DNA of 24,971 nt, from the NCBI GenBank assembly GCA_018969885.1, contig JAGWXN010000019.1, positions 1 to 24,971 of the forward strand, written 5' to 3'. This stretch comes from Betaproteobacteria bacterium (GTDB lineage: Bacteria > Pseudomonadota > Gammaproteobacteria > Burkholderiales > Burkholderiaceae). Position 1 is the first letter of the stretch; the number at the start of each line of letters is the position of its first letter. The notes under the pieces were generated by a model. The model was not told the origin of the DNA. It ran no database searches and was given only the letters and a program-made list of their open reading frames with translations. Below are positions 15,813 to 24,251 of this stretch, in pieces. A program made the position numbers and the translations under genes.

Positions 15813-16622
15813 TTACAGCCCGAAGCGCCAGGCCCGCCACAGCATGTAGGCGGCGAGCGCGTAGAGCATCAGCCCGAAGAAGCGCTTGAGCTTGCCCGAG
15901 GGCAGGGCGTGCGCAATCCGTACGCCAAGTGGAGCGGTGAGCATGCTCGCGATCGAGACAAACACCAGGCCAGGCAGGTAGACGTAGCCCACCATGAGGC
16001 TGGTTTGGGCGGCTGACCATCCGGCGATTACATAACCGACCGTGCCCGCGACCGCAATCGGAAAACCGCACGCGGCGCTGGTGCCTACGGCCGCGTGAAT
16101 CGGCAGGCCGCGCCGGACCAGAAACGGCGTGGTGATAAACGCACCGCCTGCGCCCACGACCGATGAGGCCACGCCGATCAGCGAACCCGCGCCGAACAGG
16201 CCGCCTGCGCCCGGGAGTGATCGATCTGCTGAAGCCGAGTTCTGGCGCAGCATACGGGTGGCCATGATGGCGATGAACGCACTGAAAACCAGCGCGAGCC
16301 AGCCCGCGGGCAGCGACGACGCAAACTGCGAGCCGATGAGCGACCCGATCATGATGCCGATCGACATCGCGCGCACCAGGTCCCAGCGCACGGCCCCTCT
16401 TTTGTGCTGAGCGCGCACGCTGGAGATCGAGGTAAAGAGGATGGAAGCAAGCGAGGTGGCGATCGCAACCTTCATGACGAGGTCTGGCCCGAACCCTTTG
16501 TAGTCGAGGTAGAGCGTCATGAAGGGAACCATCACCATGCCACCGCCAATTCCGAGGAGTCCCGCCAGCAGGCCGGTGCAGGCCCCCAGTAGCAACAGCA
16601 TCAGGATCGGAACAAGGTCCAC
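15813..16622 (-). CDS. TauE/SafE (TSUP) family membrane permease
   Basis: 269 residues from a GTG at 16622. The frame is open to an ATG at 16757, but that would run through the start of the divergent reductase gene and add about 45 non-membrane residues. The protein has some eight hydrophobic segments in two repeats, each with a glycine motif: GLLGIGGGMVMVPF (about 21-34) and SSVVGAGGAFITTPFL (about 153-168). TSUP proteins export or import sulphonates, sulphite, sulphoacetate or other organic anions. Nothing in the neighbourhood points to a specific substrate. Confidence 0.9.
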   Translation of the reverse strand: MDLVPILMLLLLGACTGLLAGLLGIGGGMVMVPFMTLYLDYKGFGPDLVMKVAIATSLASILFTSISSVRAQHKRGAVRWDLVRAMSIGIMIGSLIGSQFASSLPAGWLALVFSAFIAIMATRMLRQNSASADRSLPGAGGLFGAGSLIGVASSVVGAGGAFITTPFLVRRGLPIHAAVGTSAACGFPIAVAGTVGYVIAGWSAAQTSLMVGYVYLPGLVFVSIASMLTAPLGVRIAHALPSGKLKRFFGLMLYALAAYMLWRAWRFGL

Positions 16623-16627
16623 GCGCG

Positions 16628-16631
16628 CTCC
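16628..16631 (-). promoter_or_regulatory. Ribosome binding site for the GTG start of the TSUP gene
   Basis: GGAG on the minus strand lies 5 bases before the GTG at 16622. It decides the start against the distant ATG at 16757. Confidence 0.65.
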
Positions 16632-16705
16632 AAAGCCAGTCAATGCACCCGCGTTCCGGTATGTCTGAGCAGGGGTGACGAGGGGCGCGATGCTAACATC
16701 GAAGG

Positions 16706-17707
16706 ATGAAATTCGCTGTGATCGGAGCCGGAGGCATCGGCGGTTATCTGGGGGCACGCCTCGCGTTGGCGGGCGAGGCTGTCACGTTCATTGCGCGCGG
16801 CCCCAACCTGCAGGCGCTCCGCGAACAGGGCATTCGCCTGATCGAGGAAGACGGCGCGGAACACCGAATCGACTCGGTGAAGGCCTGCCAGCAAATGACC
16901 GAGGCGGGCGAGCAGGATGTGGTGCTACTCGCGCTCAAGGCGCATCAGGTGGCCGCGGTGGCCCCGCAGATGTCTGCACTGCTAGGACCGCACACCGCCA
17001 TCGTCACCCTCCAGAACGGTATCCCGTGGTGGTATTTCCACGGCCTGCCGGGCCCCTGGCTGGGGCAGCGGCTTGAATCGGTTGACCCGGGCGGCGTCAT
17101 TGCCTCGCATATCGACAACTCGCGAATCATCGGGTCGGTGGTGTATCCGGCCTCCGAATTGATTGCGCCGGGTGTGATCAAGGTGATCGAGGGCAACCGG
17201 TTCTCGTTGGGCGAACCCGACGGCAGCAAGTCCGAGCGGGTACAGATGATTTCACAGGCGCTCGCCCGCGCCGGTTTCAAAGCGCCCGTATCGTCAGACC
17301 TTCGTAGCGAGATCTGGCTGAAGCTTTGGGGGAACCTCACCTTCAACCCGGTGAGTGCGCTGACCCACGCCACCCTTGCGCAGATCTGCCGCTTCCCTCA
17401 GACCCGTGATCTCGCTCTCGGCATGATGGCGGAAGCCCAGCAGGTGGCGGAGAAACTGGGCGTACGGTTTCGCATCTCGCTTGAACGCCGCCTGGCGGGC
17501 GCCGAGGCGGTGGGCGAACACAAGACCTCCATGCTGCAGGACGTTGAGCAGGGTCGTCCACTTGAACTCAATGCCCTGCTCGGGTCGGTCATTGAACTGG
17601 CCCGACTCACCGATACCCCGGTGCCACGCTGCGAGGCCATCTACGCCTGCTGTGCACTGCTCGCCGAGCGCCTGACCGAACGCCATGCCCGGCTCTCGCT
17701 TGGCTGA
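16706..17707 (+). CDS. Ketopantoate reductase (PanE/ApbA) family protein
   Basis: 333 residues with the NADP-binding GAGGIGGYLGARLA at 7-20, LLALKAHQ at 74-81, LQNGIP at 102-107, the catalytic lysine K206 in EIWLKLWGNLTFNPVSALT, and a C-terminal domain with EHKTSMLQDVEQGRPLELNAL. Authentic PanE reduces ketopantoate to pantoate for coenzyme A synthesis. This copy belongs to the subfamily with a WWYFHG insertion after LQNGIP, is longer than E. coli PanE, and sits by an acyl-CoA ligase, so its substrate may be a different 2-keto acid. The ATG directly follows GAAGG with no room for a normal ribosome binding site. Confidence 0.85.
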   Translation: MKFAVIGAGGIGGYLGARLALAGEAVTFIARGPNLQALREQGIRLIEEDGAEHRIDSVKACQQMTEAGEQDVVLLALKAHQVAAVAPQMSALLGPHTAIVTLQNGIPWWYFHGLPGPWLGQRLESVDPGGVIASHIDNSRIIGSVVYPASELIAPGVIKVIEGNRFSLGEPDGSKSERVQMISQALARAGFKAPVSSDLRSEIWLKLWGNLTFNPVSALTHATLAQICRFPQTRDLALGMMAEAQQVAEKLGVRFRISLERRLAGAEAVGEHKTSMLQDVEQGRPLELNALLGSVIELARLTDTPVPRCEAIYACCALLAERLTERHARLSLG

Positions 17708-17728
17708 TCCTTTCACTTTCCCGGACTG

Positions 17729-19261
17729 ATGACCATGAGTGCTGCACGCACCCTTCGCGCCCTGATTGAGGCCGGCTCCGACGATGCTCCCGCTCTGACC
17801 TCCCCGGGTAGCCGTGAACTCACCTATCGCGCGCTCCGCGCCCAGGTCGATGCCACCGTGGCGGCGTTGAACGCGGTGGGTATTGGGCGCGGCGACAAGG
17901 TGGCGATCGTGCTGCCGAACGGCCCCGCGATGGCGAGCGCATTCCTCGCGGTGGCGGCGGGCGCGGCAAGTGCCCCGCTGAACCCTGCCTATCGCGCTGA
18001 CGAATTCGAGTTTTATCTCAACGATCTGCAAGCCCGCGGCCTGATCGTGGAGGCGGGTAGCGACTCGCCCGCGGTGGCGGTGGCGCGCAAACTCGGCGTG
18101 CCGGTGATCGAGTTGCATGCTGAACCCGATCGGGGCGCGGGTGCGTTCCGCCTGGTTGCCTCGGCGCCGGTTGTATCGCAGGCAGCGCGGCCAGGATTTG
18201 CCGAGCCCGAAGACATTGCGCTGGTGCTTCACACCTCGGGCACCACCTCCCGGCCCAAGATTGTCCCGCTCTCGCACGCTAATGTGTGCGCGTCGGCGCG
18301 CAATATCCGTGAGTTTCTCTCGCTCTCGGCAGGCGACTGCGGCCTCAACATCATGCCGCTCTTTCACATTCACGGACTCATTGCCGGCATCAGTGCGCCG
18401 CTGTCAGCGGGAGGTCGGGTGTTCTGTACCCCGGGCTTTAACGCTTTGCGATTCTTTACCTGGATGGAGGAGGCCCGGCCCACCTGGTACACCGCAGTGC
18501 CCACCATGCATCAGACGATTCTCGCGCGGGCCGCCAATAATCGGGCCGTCATCGCAGCGCATCCGCTCAGATTCATTCGTTCCTCCTCCTCAGCGATGCC
18601 CACGCAGGTCATTCGCGAAATGGAGGAAGTCTTTGGTGCGCCGCTGGTTGAGTCTTATGGCATGACCGAAGCCGCGCACCAGATGGCGGCCAACCCGCTC
18701 CCGCCCAGGGTCAGAAAGCCCGGGTCAGTCGGAATCGCCGCCGGCCCTGAGGTGGCCATCATGGATGAGGCGGGCAGCCTGCTGTCTGCCGGCGAAACCG
18801 GCGAGGTGGTGATCCGCGGAGACAATGTCACGCGCGGCTATGAGAACAACCCCAAGGCCAATGCCGAGGCTTACACCCACGGATGGTTCCGGACCGGGGA
18901 TCAGGGCGTGATGGATGCTGAGGGCTATCTCACCATCACGGGGCGGCTGAAGGAAATCATCAATCGCGGGGGCGAGAAGGTCTCGCCGCGCGAAGTTGAC
19001 GAAGTGCTGATGGATCACCCGGCCGTTGCGCAGGTGGTCACGTTTGCCATCCCGCACGACAAACTCGGTGAAGAGGTGGGGGCGGCGGTGGTGCTGCGCG
19101 AGGGCGCGACCCTCACTGATCGCGAGCTGCGCGATTTCGCCTCGCAGCGGCTGACCGACTTCAAGGTGCCGCGCAAGATCGTGCTGCTCGATGAAATCCC
19201 GAAGGGCGCCACCGGCAAGCTGCAGCGGATCGGTCTCGCGCAGAAGCTCGGGCTCGCTTGA
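17729..19261 (+). CDS. AMP-forming acyl-CoA ligase, oxalate-CoA ligase-like
   Basis: 510 residues of the ANL superfamily, cytoplasmic. Motifs in order: the P-loop LHTSGTTSRPK (167-177), NIMPLFHIHGLIAG (207-220), WYTAVPTMHQ (253-262), SYGMTEAAHQM (309-319), GWFRTGD (385-391), GRLKEIINRGGEKVSP (405-420) and the adenylation lysine K497 in GATGKLQR. The P-loop with TSRPK and the TWYTAVPT segment closely recall plant and yeast oxalyl-CoA synthetases (AAE3/Pcs60). It starts 21 bases after the ketopantoate-reductase-like gene. A second ATG two codons later could also be used. Oxalate is a reasonable guess as substrate, but no oxalyl-CoA decarboxylase or formyl-CoA transferase is here. Confidence 0.85.
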   Translation: MTMSAARTLRALIEAGSDDAPALTSPGSRELTYRALRAQVDATVAALNAVGIGRGDKVAIVLPNGPAMASAFLAVAAGAASAPLNPAYRADEFEFYLNDLQARGLIVEAGSDSPAVAVARKLGVPVIELHAEPDRGAGAFRLVASAPVVSQAARPGFAEPEDIALVLHTSGTTSRPKIVPLSHANVCASARNIREFLSLSAGDCGLNIMPLFHIHGLIAGISAPLSAGGRVFCTPGFNALRFFTWMEEARPTWYTAVPTMHQTILARAANNRAVIAAHPLRFIRSSSSAMPTQVIREMEEVFGAPLVESYGMTEAAHQMAANPLPPRVRKPGSVGIAAGPEVAIMDEAGSLLSAGETGEVVIRGDNVTRGYENNPKANAEAYTHGWFRTGDQGVMDAEGYLTITGRLKEIINRGGEKVSPREVDEVLMDHPAVAQVVTFAIPHDKLGEEVGAAVVLREGATLTDRELRDFASQRLTDFKVPRKIVLLDEIPKGATGKLQRIGLAQKLGLA

Positions 19262-19277
19262 GCGAGGCGACCGCCTC

Positions 19278-20222
19278 ATGAGCGATGCGATCAGCGTGCA
19301 GTCGGGCGGTCTGGCAGGCCGCCGTATTGAAGTGATCGCGCCGTCGGGTGCGCATCTTTCGCTCTCCGAGTTCGATCAGGCCAGGGCCTGGTTCGAGTCG
19401 CGCGGCGTGCAGTTGGTGAGCGAGGTGCCTCGCACCGGCTGGCAGCGGTTTTCCGCGCCTGACGATGACCGGCTTGCGGCCATCCATCGCGCTGCCGTGC
19501 GAACACCGGCGGCCGATGCGGTCATGATCACGCGTGGTGGCTACGGTTTGTCGCGCCTCATTGATCGCATCGACTGGCCGCTGGTGGCGGCTTCGATCGC
19601 GAAAGGTACGCGCTGGATTGGCTATAGCGACTTCACCGCGTTTCATCTGGCGCTTTTCGCGCAGACCGGCGCAGTAAGTTATGCCGGGCCATCGTTTTCG
19701 GCCGACTTCTCGGGCGAGGGCCCCGGCCAGTTCACCCACGATCAGTTTCTTGCGCTTTTTGGTACGGGGCCCGCGCCTGTTCGATGGCGGTTTGCGGGCG
19801 CGCGACGGCCGCTCGACACTCAGGGCGTCTTGTGGGGCGGTAACCTCGCCATGGTTACCTCCCTGATCGGAACGCCATGGTTTCCGTCGGTTCAGGGCGG
19901 AATCCTGTTTCTTGAGGATGTGGGCGAGCACCCCTACCGTATCGAACGCATGCTGCATCAGCTCCACCATGCGGGCGTCCTTTCGCGGCAGCAGGCGGTT
20001 GTGCTGGGTGACTTCACTGGCTGGAAGCTCGCGCCGCACGATCGTGGCTACGGGCTTGAGGCCATGATCGATTACTGGCGCTCGCGCCTGGAGGTGCCGC
20101 TCATCACCGGGTTGCCATTTGGCCATGGTGAGGTGCGAGCTACGCTGGCGGTGGGCGCGCCATATCGGCTTCGGGTCGAGGCGGGCTTCGCGCTTCTTGA
20201 GCGCGCTACGCGGGCGCGCTGA
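19278..20222 (+). CDS. ldcA: LD-carboxypeptidase (peptidase S66, LdcA-like)
   Basis: 314 residues, cytoplasmic. The catalytic triad of family S66 is present: S117 in WIGYSDFTAFH, E213 in FLEDVGEHPYRIERML and H283 in GLPFGHGEV; TRGGYG at 85-90 is also typical. LdcA removes the terminal D-alanine from murein tetrapeptides, allowing the tripeptide to be reused by Mpl. The start at 19278 is chosen over upstream in-frame ATGs because it lies 16 bases past the ligase stop, the residues before it belong to the ligase coding region, and the family N-terminus (IEVIAPSG) follows shortly. Its last 17 bases overlap the end of the convergent dppF gene. Confidence 0.92.
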   Translation: MSDAISVQSGGLAGRRIEVIAPSGAHLSLSEFDQARAWFESRGVQLVSEVPRTGWQRFSAPDDDRLAAIHRAAVRTPAADAVMITRGGYGLSRLIDRIDWPLVAASIAKGTRWIGYSDFTAFHLALFAQTGAVSYAGPSFSADFSGEGPGQFTHDQFLALFGTGPAPVRWRFAGARRPLDTQGVLWGGNLAMVTSLIGTPWFPSVQGGILFLEDVGEHPYRIERMLHQLHHAGVLSRQQAVVLGDFTGWKLAPHDRGYGLEAMIDYWRSRLEVPLITGLPFGHGEVRATLAVGAPYRLRVEAGFALLERATRAR

Positions 20223-21324
20223 TCCGTCGCTCTTCCACTGCGTGGCAGGCCACCTGCGACCCGTCTCCGGGGTCGCGCAGCTGCGGCGTCTCGCTGCGAC
20301 ATCGCGCATTGGCATGCGGGCAGCGCGGATGAAACGCACAGCCCGTAGGGGGGTTGAGCGGGTTGGGCACTTCGCCGCCCACTGGCGTTCGCGCGCGCCC
20401 GCTCATCGAGATATCGGGAATCGCATCGAGCAGCATGCGGGTGTAGGGATGCGCAGGAGCCGAGAACACCCTCGCCTTCGGGGCGAGCTCGACAATGCTG
20501 CCGAGATACATCACACCCACCCGGTCGCTCACATGGTGGACGACCGCGAGGTTGTGCGAGATGAAGAGGTAGGTGAGACCGCGCTCACGCTGCAGCGCCC
20601 GCATCAGGTTCAAGACCTGGGCCTGCACGGAGACATCGAGCGCTGAAGTGGGCTCGTCACAGACCAGAAATTCGGGCTCGGAGGCGAGTGCGCGCGCAAT
20701 CGAGATTCGCTGGCGCTGCCCGCCCGAGAACTGATGCGGAAATTTATCGGCGTCGGAGGCGGAGAGCCCGACCTGCGTGAGGAGCGTCTCGACCCGTTCG
20801 CGCATCGCAAGCGGATGATCAATCAGCCGATGGACCTGAAGCGGTTCGCCCACGATGCGTGCCACCCGCCAGCGCGGATTGAGGCTTGCGTAGGGGTCCT
20901 GAAAGATCATCTGCATGCGGCGCCGCAGCGCAAGGCCCGAGTCGCCGGTGATTTCCGCCAGGTCGTGCCCGTCGAAAACCACCCGACCTGAGGAGGGCCG
21001 GTAAAGCCCGACCAGCATGCGGGCCACCGTGGACTTTCCGCAGCCTGACTCGCCCACCAGTGCCAGCGTTTCTCCGCGTGCAATGTGAAAGCTCACGTCG
21101 CGAACCGCCTGCAGCAACTGACGGGGCTTGCGTTCAATCACGCGGTTGAGCCAGGGCGCGGACACATCGAAGACCTTGCTGATCCGGTCGACCTGAACCA
21201 GCGGGCTGGCTGCCTCGGGCTTTGGTCCCGAGGCCCCGTTGCCGCGCGTGGAATCGATGAGGCTGCGGCTCATGCCAGCGTACACCCAGCGTGGATACTC
21301 GGGCTCATGCAGGCGCTCGCTCAT
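20206..21324 (-). CDS. dppF: Peptide ABC transporter ATP-binding protein DppF
   Basis: 372 residues from the ATG at 21324, which overlaps the end of dppD by 20 bases; a later ATG at 21273 (355 residues) is also possible. Walker A GESGCGKS at 91-98, Q-loop FQDPYASLNP near 141-150, signature FSGGQRQR at 199-206 and Walker B FLVCDEP with the following TSALDVSVQAQ are intact. The C-terminus has the oligopeptide-type CAFHPRCPHANARC segment, in which cysteines of some relatives bind an iron-sulphur cluster. The N-terminal 45 residues before the ATPase domain are longer than usual and poorly conserved. It powers uptake with DppD. Confidence 0.92.
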   Translation of the reverse strand: MSERLHEPEYPRWVYAGMSRSLIDSTRGNGASGPKPEAASPLVQVDRISKVFDVSAPWLNRVIERKPRQLLQAVRDVSFHIARGETLALVGESGCGKSTVARMLVGLYRPSSGRVVFDGHDLAEITGDSGLALRRRMQMIFQDPYASLNPRWRVARIVGEPLQVHRLIDHPLAMRERVETLLTQVGLSASDADKFPHQFSGGQRQRISIARALASEPEFLVCDEPTSALDVSVQAQVLNLMRALQRERGLTYLFISHNLAVVHHVSDRVGVMYLGSIVELAPKARVFSAPAHPYTRMLLDAIPDISMSGRARTPVGGEVPNPLNPPTGCAFHPRCPHANARCRSETPQLRDPGDGSQVACHAVEERRISAPA

Positions 21325-22285
21325 GGTGGAGCCAGCACGCGGCGAGCGAGGCGCCGGCTGGCATGAGTTCGGGCCGATCGCTTCGACACCGGTCAAAGGC
21401 CTGCGCGCAGCGCGGGTTGAATGCGCAGCCGCGTGGAATGGCGTTCAGCCGGGGCATGGCGCCGTCGATCTGGGCGAGTTCAGTGCGATGCCCCCCGATG
21501 GACGGGATGGAGCCCATCAGGCCCACTGTGTAGGGATGCCGAGGCCGATGAATGACATCGGCAACCGGACCGATTTCGGCAATTCGCCCGGCATACATCA
21601 CCGCCACCCGATCGGCGGTCTCGGCGATCACGCCCATGTCATGCGTGACCAGCATGACGGCGGTGCCCTGCTCGCGGCAGAGTCGTTTGAGGAGCGAGAT
21701 GATCTGCGCCTGAATCGACACATCCAGTGCGGTGGTGGGTTCGTCGGCCACGACCAGTTGGGGCCGCGCGGCGAGCGCAAGCGCGATCACGACCCGCTGG
21801 CGCATGCCACCGGAAAATTGGTGCGGATAATGATCGATCCGCTGGGCAGCGGCAGGAATGCCGGTGGCCTCGAGCAGTTCGATGGCGCGAGCGCGCGCCG
21901 CACGGGCGTCGAGCGCGAGGTGCGTGCGGATCGTTTCCTCGATCTGGCGGCCGACCGTGTAGAGCGGGTTGAGCGAAGTGAGCGGATCCTGAAAAACCGC
22001 ACCGATCTTTCGGCCGCGCACCTGGCGCATGGCTTCGGGCGGCAGATTGTCGATGCGAGCGCCCTCAAGAAGAATTTCTCCTCCCGCAATGCGGCCCGGC
22101 GGCTCGATGAGACCGATGATGGCTGCGCCAGTCACCGACTTGCCAGCACCGGATTCGCCGACCACCCCCAGCACCTCGCCTGGAGCGATCGTCAGCGACA
22201 CATCATCGATGGCCACCAGCGTGCCGCGGCGCGACGGAAACTCGACCCGCAGGTGCCTCACTTCCAGGAGCGGCGGGGGGCTCAT
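21305..22285 (-). CDS. dppD: Peptide ABC transporter ATP-binding protein DppD
   Basis: 326 residues from the ATG at 22285, which overlaps the dppC stop as ATGA. Intact motifs are Walker A GESGAGKS at 43-50, Q-loop [15 protein letters not shown] from 99, signature FSGGMRQR at 157-164, Walker [15 protein letters not shown] and the switch histidine H215. The C-terminus [15 protein letters not shown] is the oligopeptide-type tail. DppD and DppF form the ATPase pair on the cytoplasmic face of DppBC. The frame is open upstream to 22387, but that part lies inside dppC. Confidence 0.95.
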   Translation of the reverse strand: MSPPPLLEVRHLRVEFPSRRGTLVAIDDVSLTIAPGEVLGVVGESGAGKSVTGAAIIGLIEPPGRIAGGEILLEGARIDNLPPEAMRQVRGRKIGAVFQDPLTSLNPLYTVGRQIEETIRTHLALDARAARARAIELLEATGIPAAAQRIDHYPHQFSGGMRQRVVIALALAARPQLVVADEPTTALDVSIQAQIISLLKRLCREQGTAVMLVTHDMGVIAETADRVAVMYAGRIAEIGPVADVIHRPRHPYTVGLMGSIPSIGGHRTELAQIDGAMPRLNAIPRGCAFNPRCAQAFDRCRSDRPELMPAGASLAACWLHHERAPA

Positions 22286-23211
22286 TGCAGCCTCGGATTG
22301 AGCGCATCGCGCAGCCAGTCGCCCAGCAGATTGACCGACATGCAGAGGAGTACCAGCGCCGCACCGGGAAAAATCACCAGCCACCACTCGCCTGAATAGA
22401 GGAAATTATTGCCGCTATTGATCATGGTTCCGAGCGACGGTGAGGTGGGCGGCACCCCCACACCCAGAAACGAGAGGGTGGCCTCGGTGAGAATCGCCTG
22501 GGCGATATTGATGGTGGCAATGACGAGGACCGGACCGAGCGAATTCGGCAGTACGTGGCGCAGCATGATCGCGATCGGGCGCACGCCAATCACCCGGGCG
22601 GCCTGTACATATTCCTTGTTGCGCTCGATGAGTGTGGAGCCCCTCACGGTGCGCGCATATTGCACCCAATTGGCAAGCGCAATCGACCCGACCAGCACAC
22701 CGACCGCCATCCAGTCGTTGTGCGAGCCCTGGGGAAGGAGCGTGCGCGCAACGCCGTCTATGAGAAGCGCAATCAGGATGGCCGGAAAAGACAGCTGAAC
22801 ATCGGCCACCCGCATGATGAACGCATCGAGTCGGCCGCCGAGGTAGCCTGACAGGAGGCCCAATGTGACCCCCAGCACCATCGCAACCAGCACTGATGCG
22901 AGACCCACCAGGAGCGAAATTCGCGAGCCATAGAGCAGGGTGGACAGCACATCGCGCCCCTGGTCGTCGGTGCCGAGCGGGTAGGTGAGCTGGCCGCCTT
23001 CCACCCAGGCGGGCGGCATCAGCGCATCATTCAAAGAGAGCGTGGCCAGATCAAAGGGCTGGTGAGGCGCAAGCACGGGCGCGCCGAATGCGCCGACGAA
23101 CAAAATAAGCGTGACCACGCTGGCCGCGATCGCAACCGGTGTGTGCCGATAACTCCACCAGAGGTCGCTATCAAAAAATCGGGCAAGAAGGCTGCGCTCG
23201 GAGGGCTTCAT
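22282..23211 (-). CDS. dppC: Peptide ABC transporter permease DppC
   Basis: 309 residues with an N-terminal helix followed by a periplasmic loop containing YPLGTDDQGRDVLSTLLYGSR, a hallmark of DppC/OppC, and five further hydrophobic segments. The ATPase-coupling loop reads QAARVIGVRPIAIMLRHVLPN, close to the family EAA motif. It starts 2 bases after the dppB stop. Together with DppB it forms the inner-membrane channel for short peptides or related compounds such as microcins, heme or murein peptides. Confidence 0.95.
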   Translation of the reverse strand: MKPSERSLLARFFDSDLWWSYRHTPVAIAASVVTLILFVGAFGAPVLAPHQPFDLATLSLNDALMPPAWVEGGQLTYPLGTDDQGRDVLSTLLYGSRISLLVGLASVLVAMVLGVTLGLLSGYLGGRLDAFIMRVADVQLSFPAILIALLIDGVARTLLPQGSHNDWMAVGVLVGSIALANWVQYARTVRGSTLIERNKEYVQAARVIGVRPIAIMLRHVLPNSLGPVLVIATINIAQAILTEATLSFLGVGVPPTSPSLGTMINSGNNFLYSGEWWLVIFPGAALVLLCMSVNLLGDWLRDALNPRLQ

Positions 23212-23213
23212 GG

Positions 23214-24197
23214 CTAGTGTCCGGCGCCGCTACGCTCGATTCGCAGTCGTGGGTCCACCGCGAAGTAAAGGAGATCGACCACCAGATTGATGGTGACGAA
23301 AATGAGCGAGATCAGGCACAGGTAGGCGGCCATCACGGGAATATCGGCTACCTGCACCGACTGAATGAAGAGGAGCCCCATGCCCGGCCACTGAAACACC
23401 GATTCGGTGACGATTGCAAAGGCGATGATGCCGCCCAGCTGCAAGCCCGCTATGGTAATGACTGGCACCAGTGTGTTGCGAAGCGCATGACCGAAATGAA
23501 TCGTGCGGTTGGTGAGGCCGCGCGCGCGCGCAAACTTGATGTAATCGGTGCGCAGCACCTCGAGCATCTCTGAGCGAACCAGCCGCATCACGAGCGTCAT
23601 CTGAAAAAGTGCGAGCGTGAGCGCAGGCAGGATCAGATGCTTCCAGCCATCCACGGTGAGCATGCCGGTTGACCAGCTGCCCACCATCACCGTGTCACCC
23701 CGGCCATACGACGGCAGCCATCCGAGCAGTACCGCGAAAAACAAAATGAGCAGGATGCCGATCAGGAATGTGGGTAACGACACGCCCACCAGTGACAGCG
23801 CGAGAAGCATATTGGACAGCACCCCACGACGTCTGAGCGCGGTGTAGACCCCCATGGGTACGCCCGCGAGGAGCGCAATGGCCGCGGCGGTGAGCGCGAG
23901 TTCGAGCGTGGCGGGAAGCTTTTCTGCGAGCAGCGACGACACCTTCTGGCCCTGCCTGAGCGACACACCGAATTCGCCCTGTACCGCGTTGCCGATGAAA
24001 TGCCCGAACTGGATGTAGAAGGGCTGATCGAGGCCGAGCGCCTGCGTGACCTGCACCCGCTGCTCGGGGGTGGCGTCCTGCCCCAGCATGGAGAGCACCG
24101 GATCGCCCACGTAGCGAAACAGGGCGAAGGCTACGAGCGCCACAAAGCCCATGACGGCAAGCGCCTGCAGCAGTCGTCTGAGGATAAAGGCGAGCAT
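23214..24197 (-). CDS. dppB: Peptide ABC transporter permease DppB
   Basis: 327 residues beginning with the typical DppB start, LAFILRRLLQALAVMGFVALVAFAL, then a periplasmic domain with GLDQPFYIQFGHFIGNAVQGEFGVS and five more membrane segments. The coupling loop KFARARGLTNRTIHFGHALRN and the closing FVTINLVVDLLYFAVDPRLR are family hallmarks. It lies 54 bases downstream of the M20 peptidase gene on the same strand and 2 bases before dppC, so all five genes are likely one operon. No periplasmic binding protein (DppA) is found in the window; it may lie beyond the right edge. Confidence 0.95.
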   Translation of the reverse strand: MLAFILRRLLQALAVMGFVALVAFALFRYVGDPVLSMLGQDATPEQRVQVTQALGLDQPFYIQFGHFIGNAVQGEFGVSLRQGQKVSSLLAEKLPATLELALTAAAIALLAGVPMGVYTALRRRGVLSNMLLALSLVGVSLPTFLIGILLILFFAVLLGWLPSYGRGDTVMVGSWSTGMLTVDGWKHLILPALTLALFQMTLVMRLVRSEMLEVLRTDYIKFARARGLTNRTIHFGHALRNTLVPVITIAGLQLGGIIAFAIVTESVFQWPGMGLLFIQSVQVADIPVMAAYLCLISLIFVTINLVVDLLYFAVDPRLRIERSGAGH

Positions 24198-24251
24198 CGC
24201 GAAAATCGCTCAGGTGCTGAGACTGGCGCTTGCCGTGGCGCTGCGGGTTGC

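Noticed and set aside
17294..18373. A 359-codon minus-strand frame opposite the ketopantoate-reductase and ligase genes
   Set aside because: It crosses the junction of two clear plus-strand genes and has no recognisable motif.
19161..20339. A 392-codon open frame on the minus strand opposite the LD-carboxypeptidase gene
   Set aside because: The translation is arginine-rich with no recognisable domain, while the plus strand carries a complete S66 triad.
21239..22399. A 386-codon plus-strand frame opposite dppD and dppF
   Set aside because: It is the complement of two intact ATPase genes; the histidine- and arginine-rich translation has no domain.
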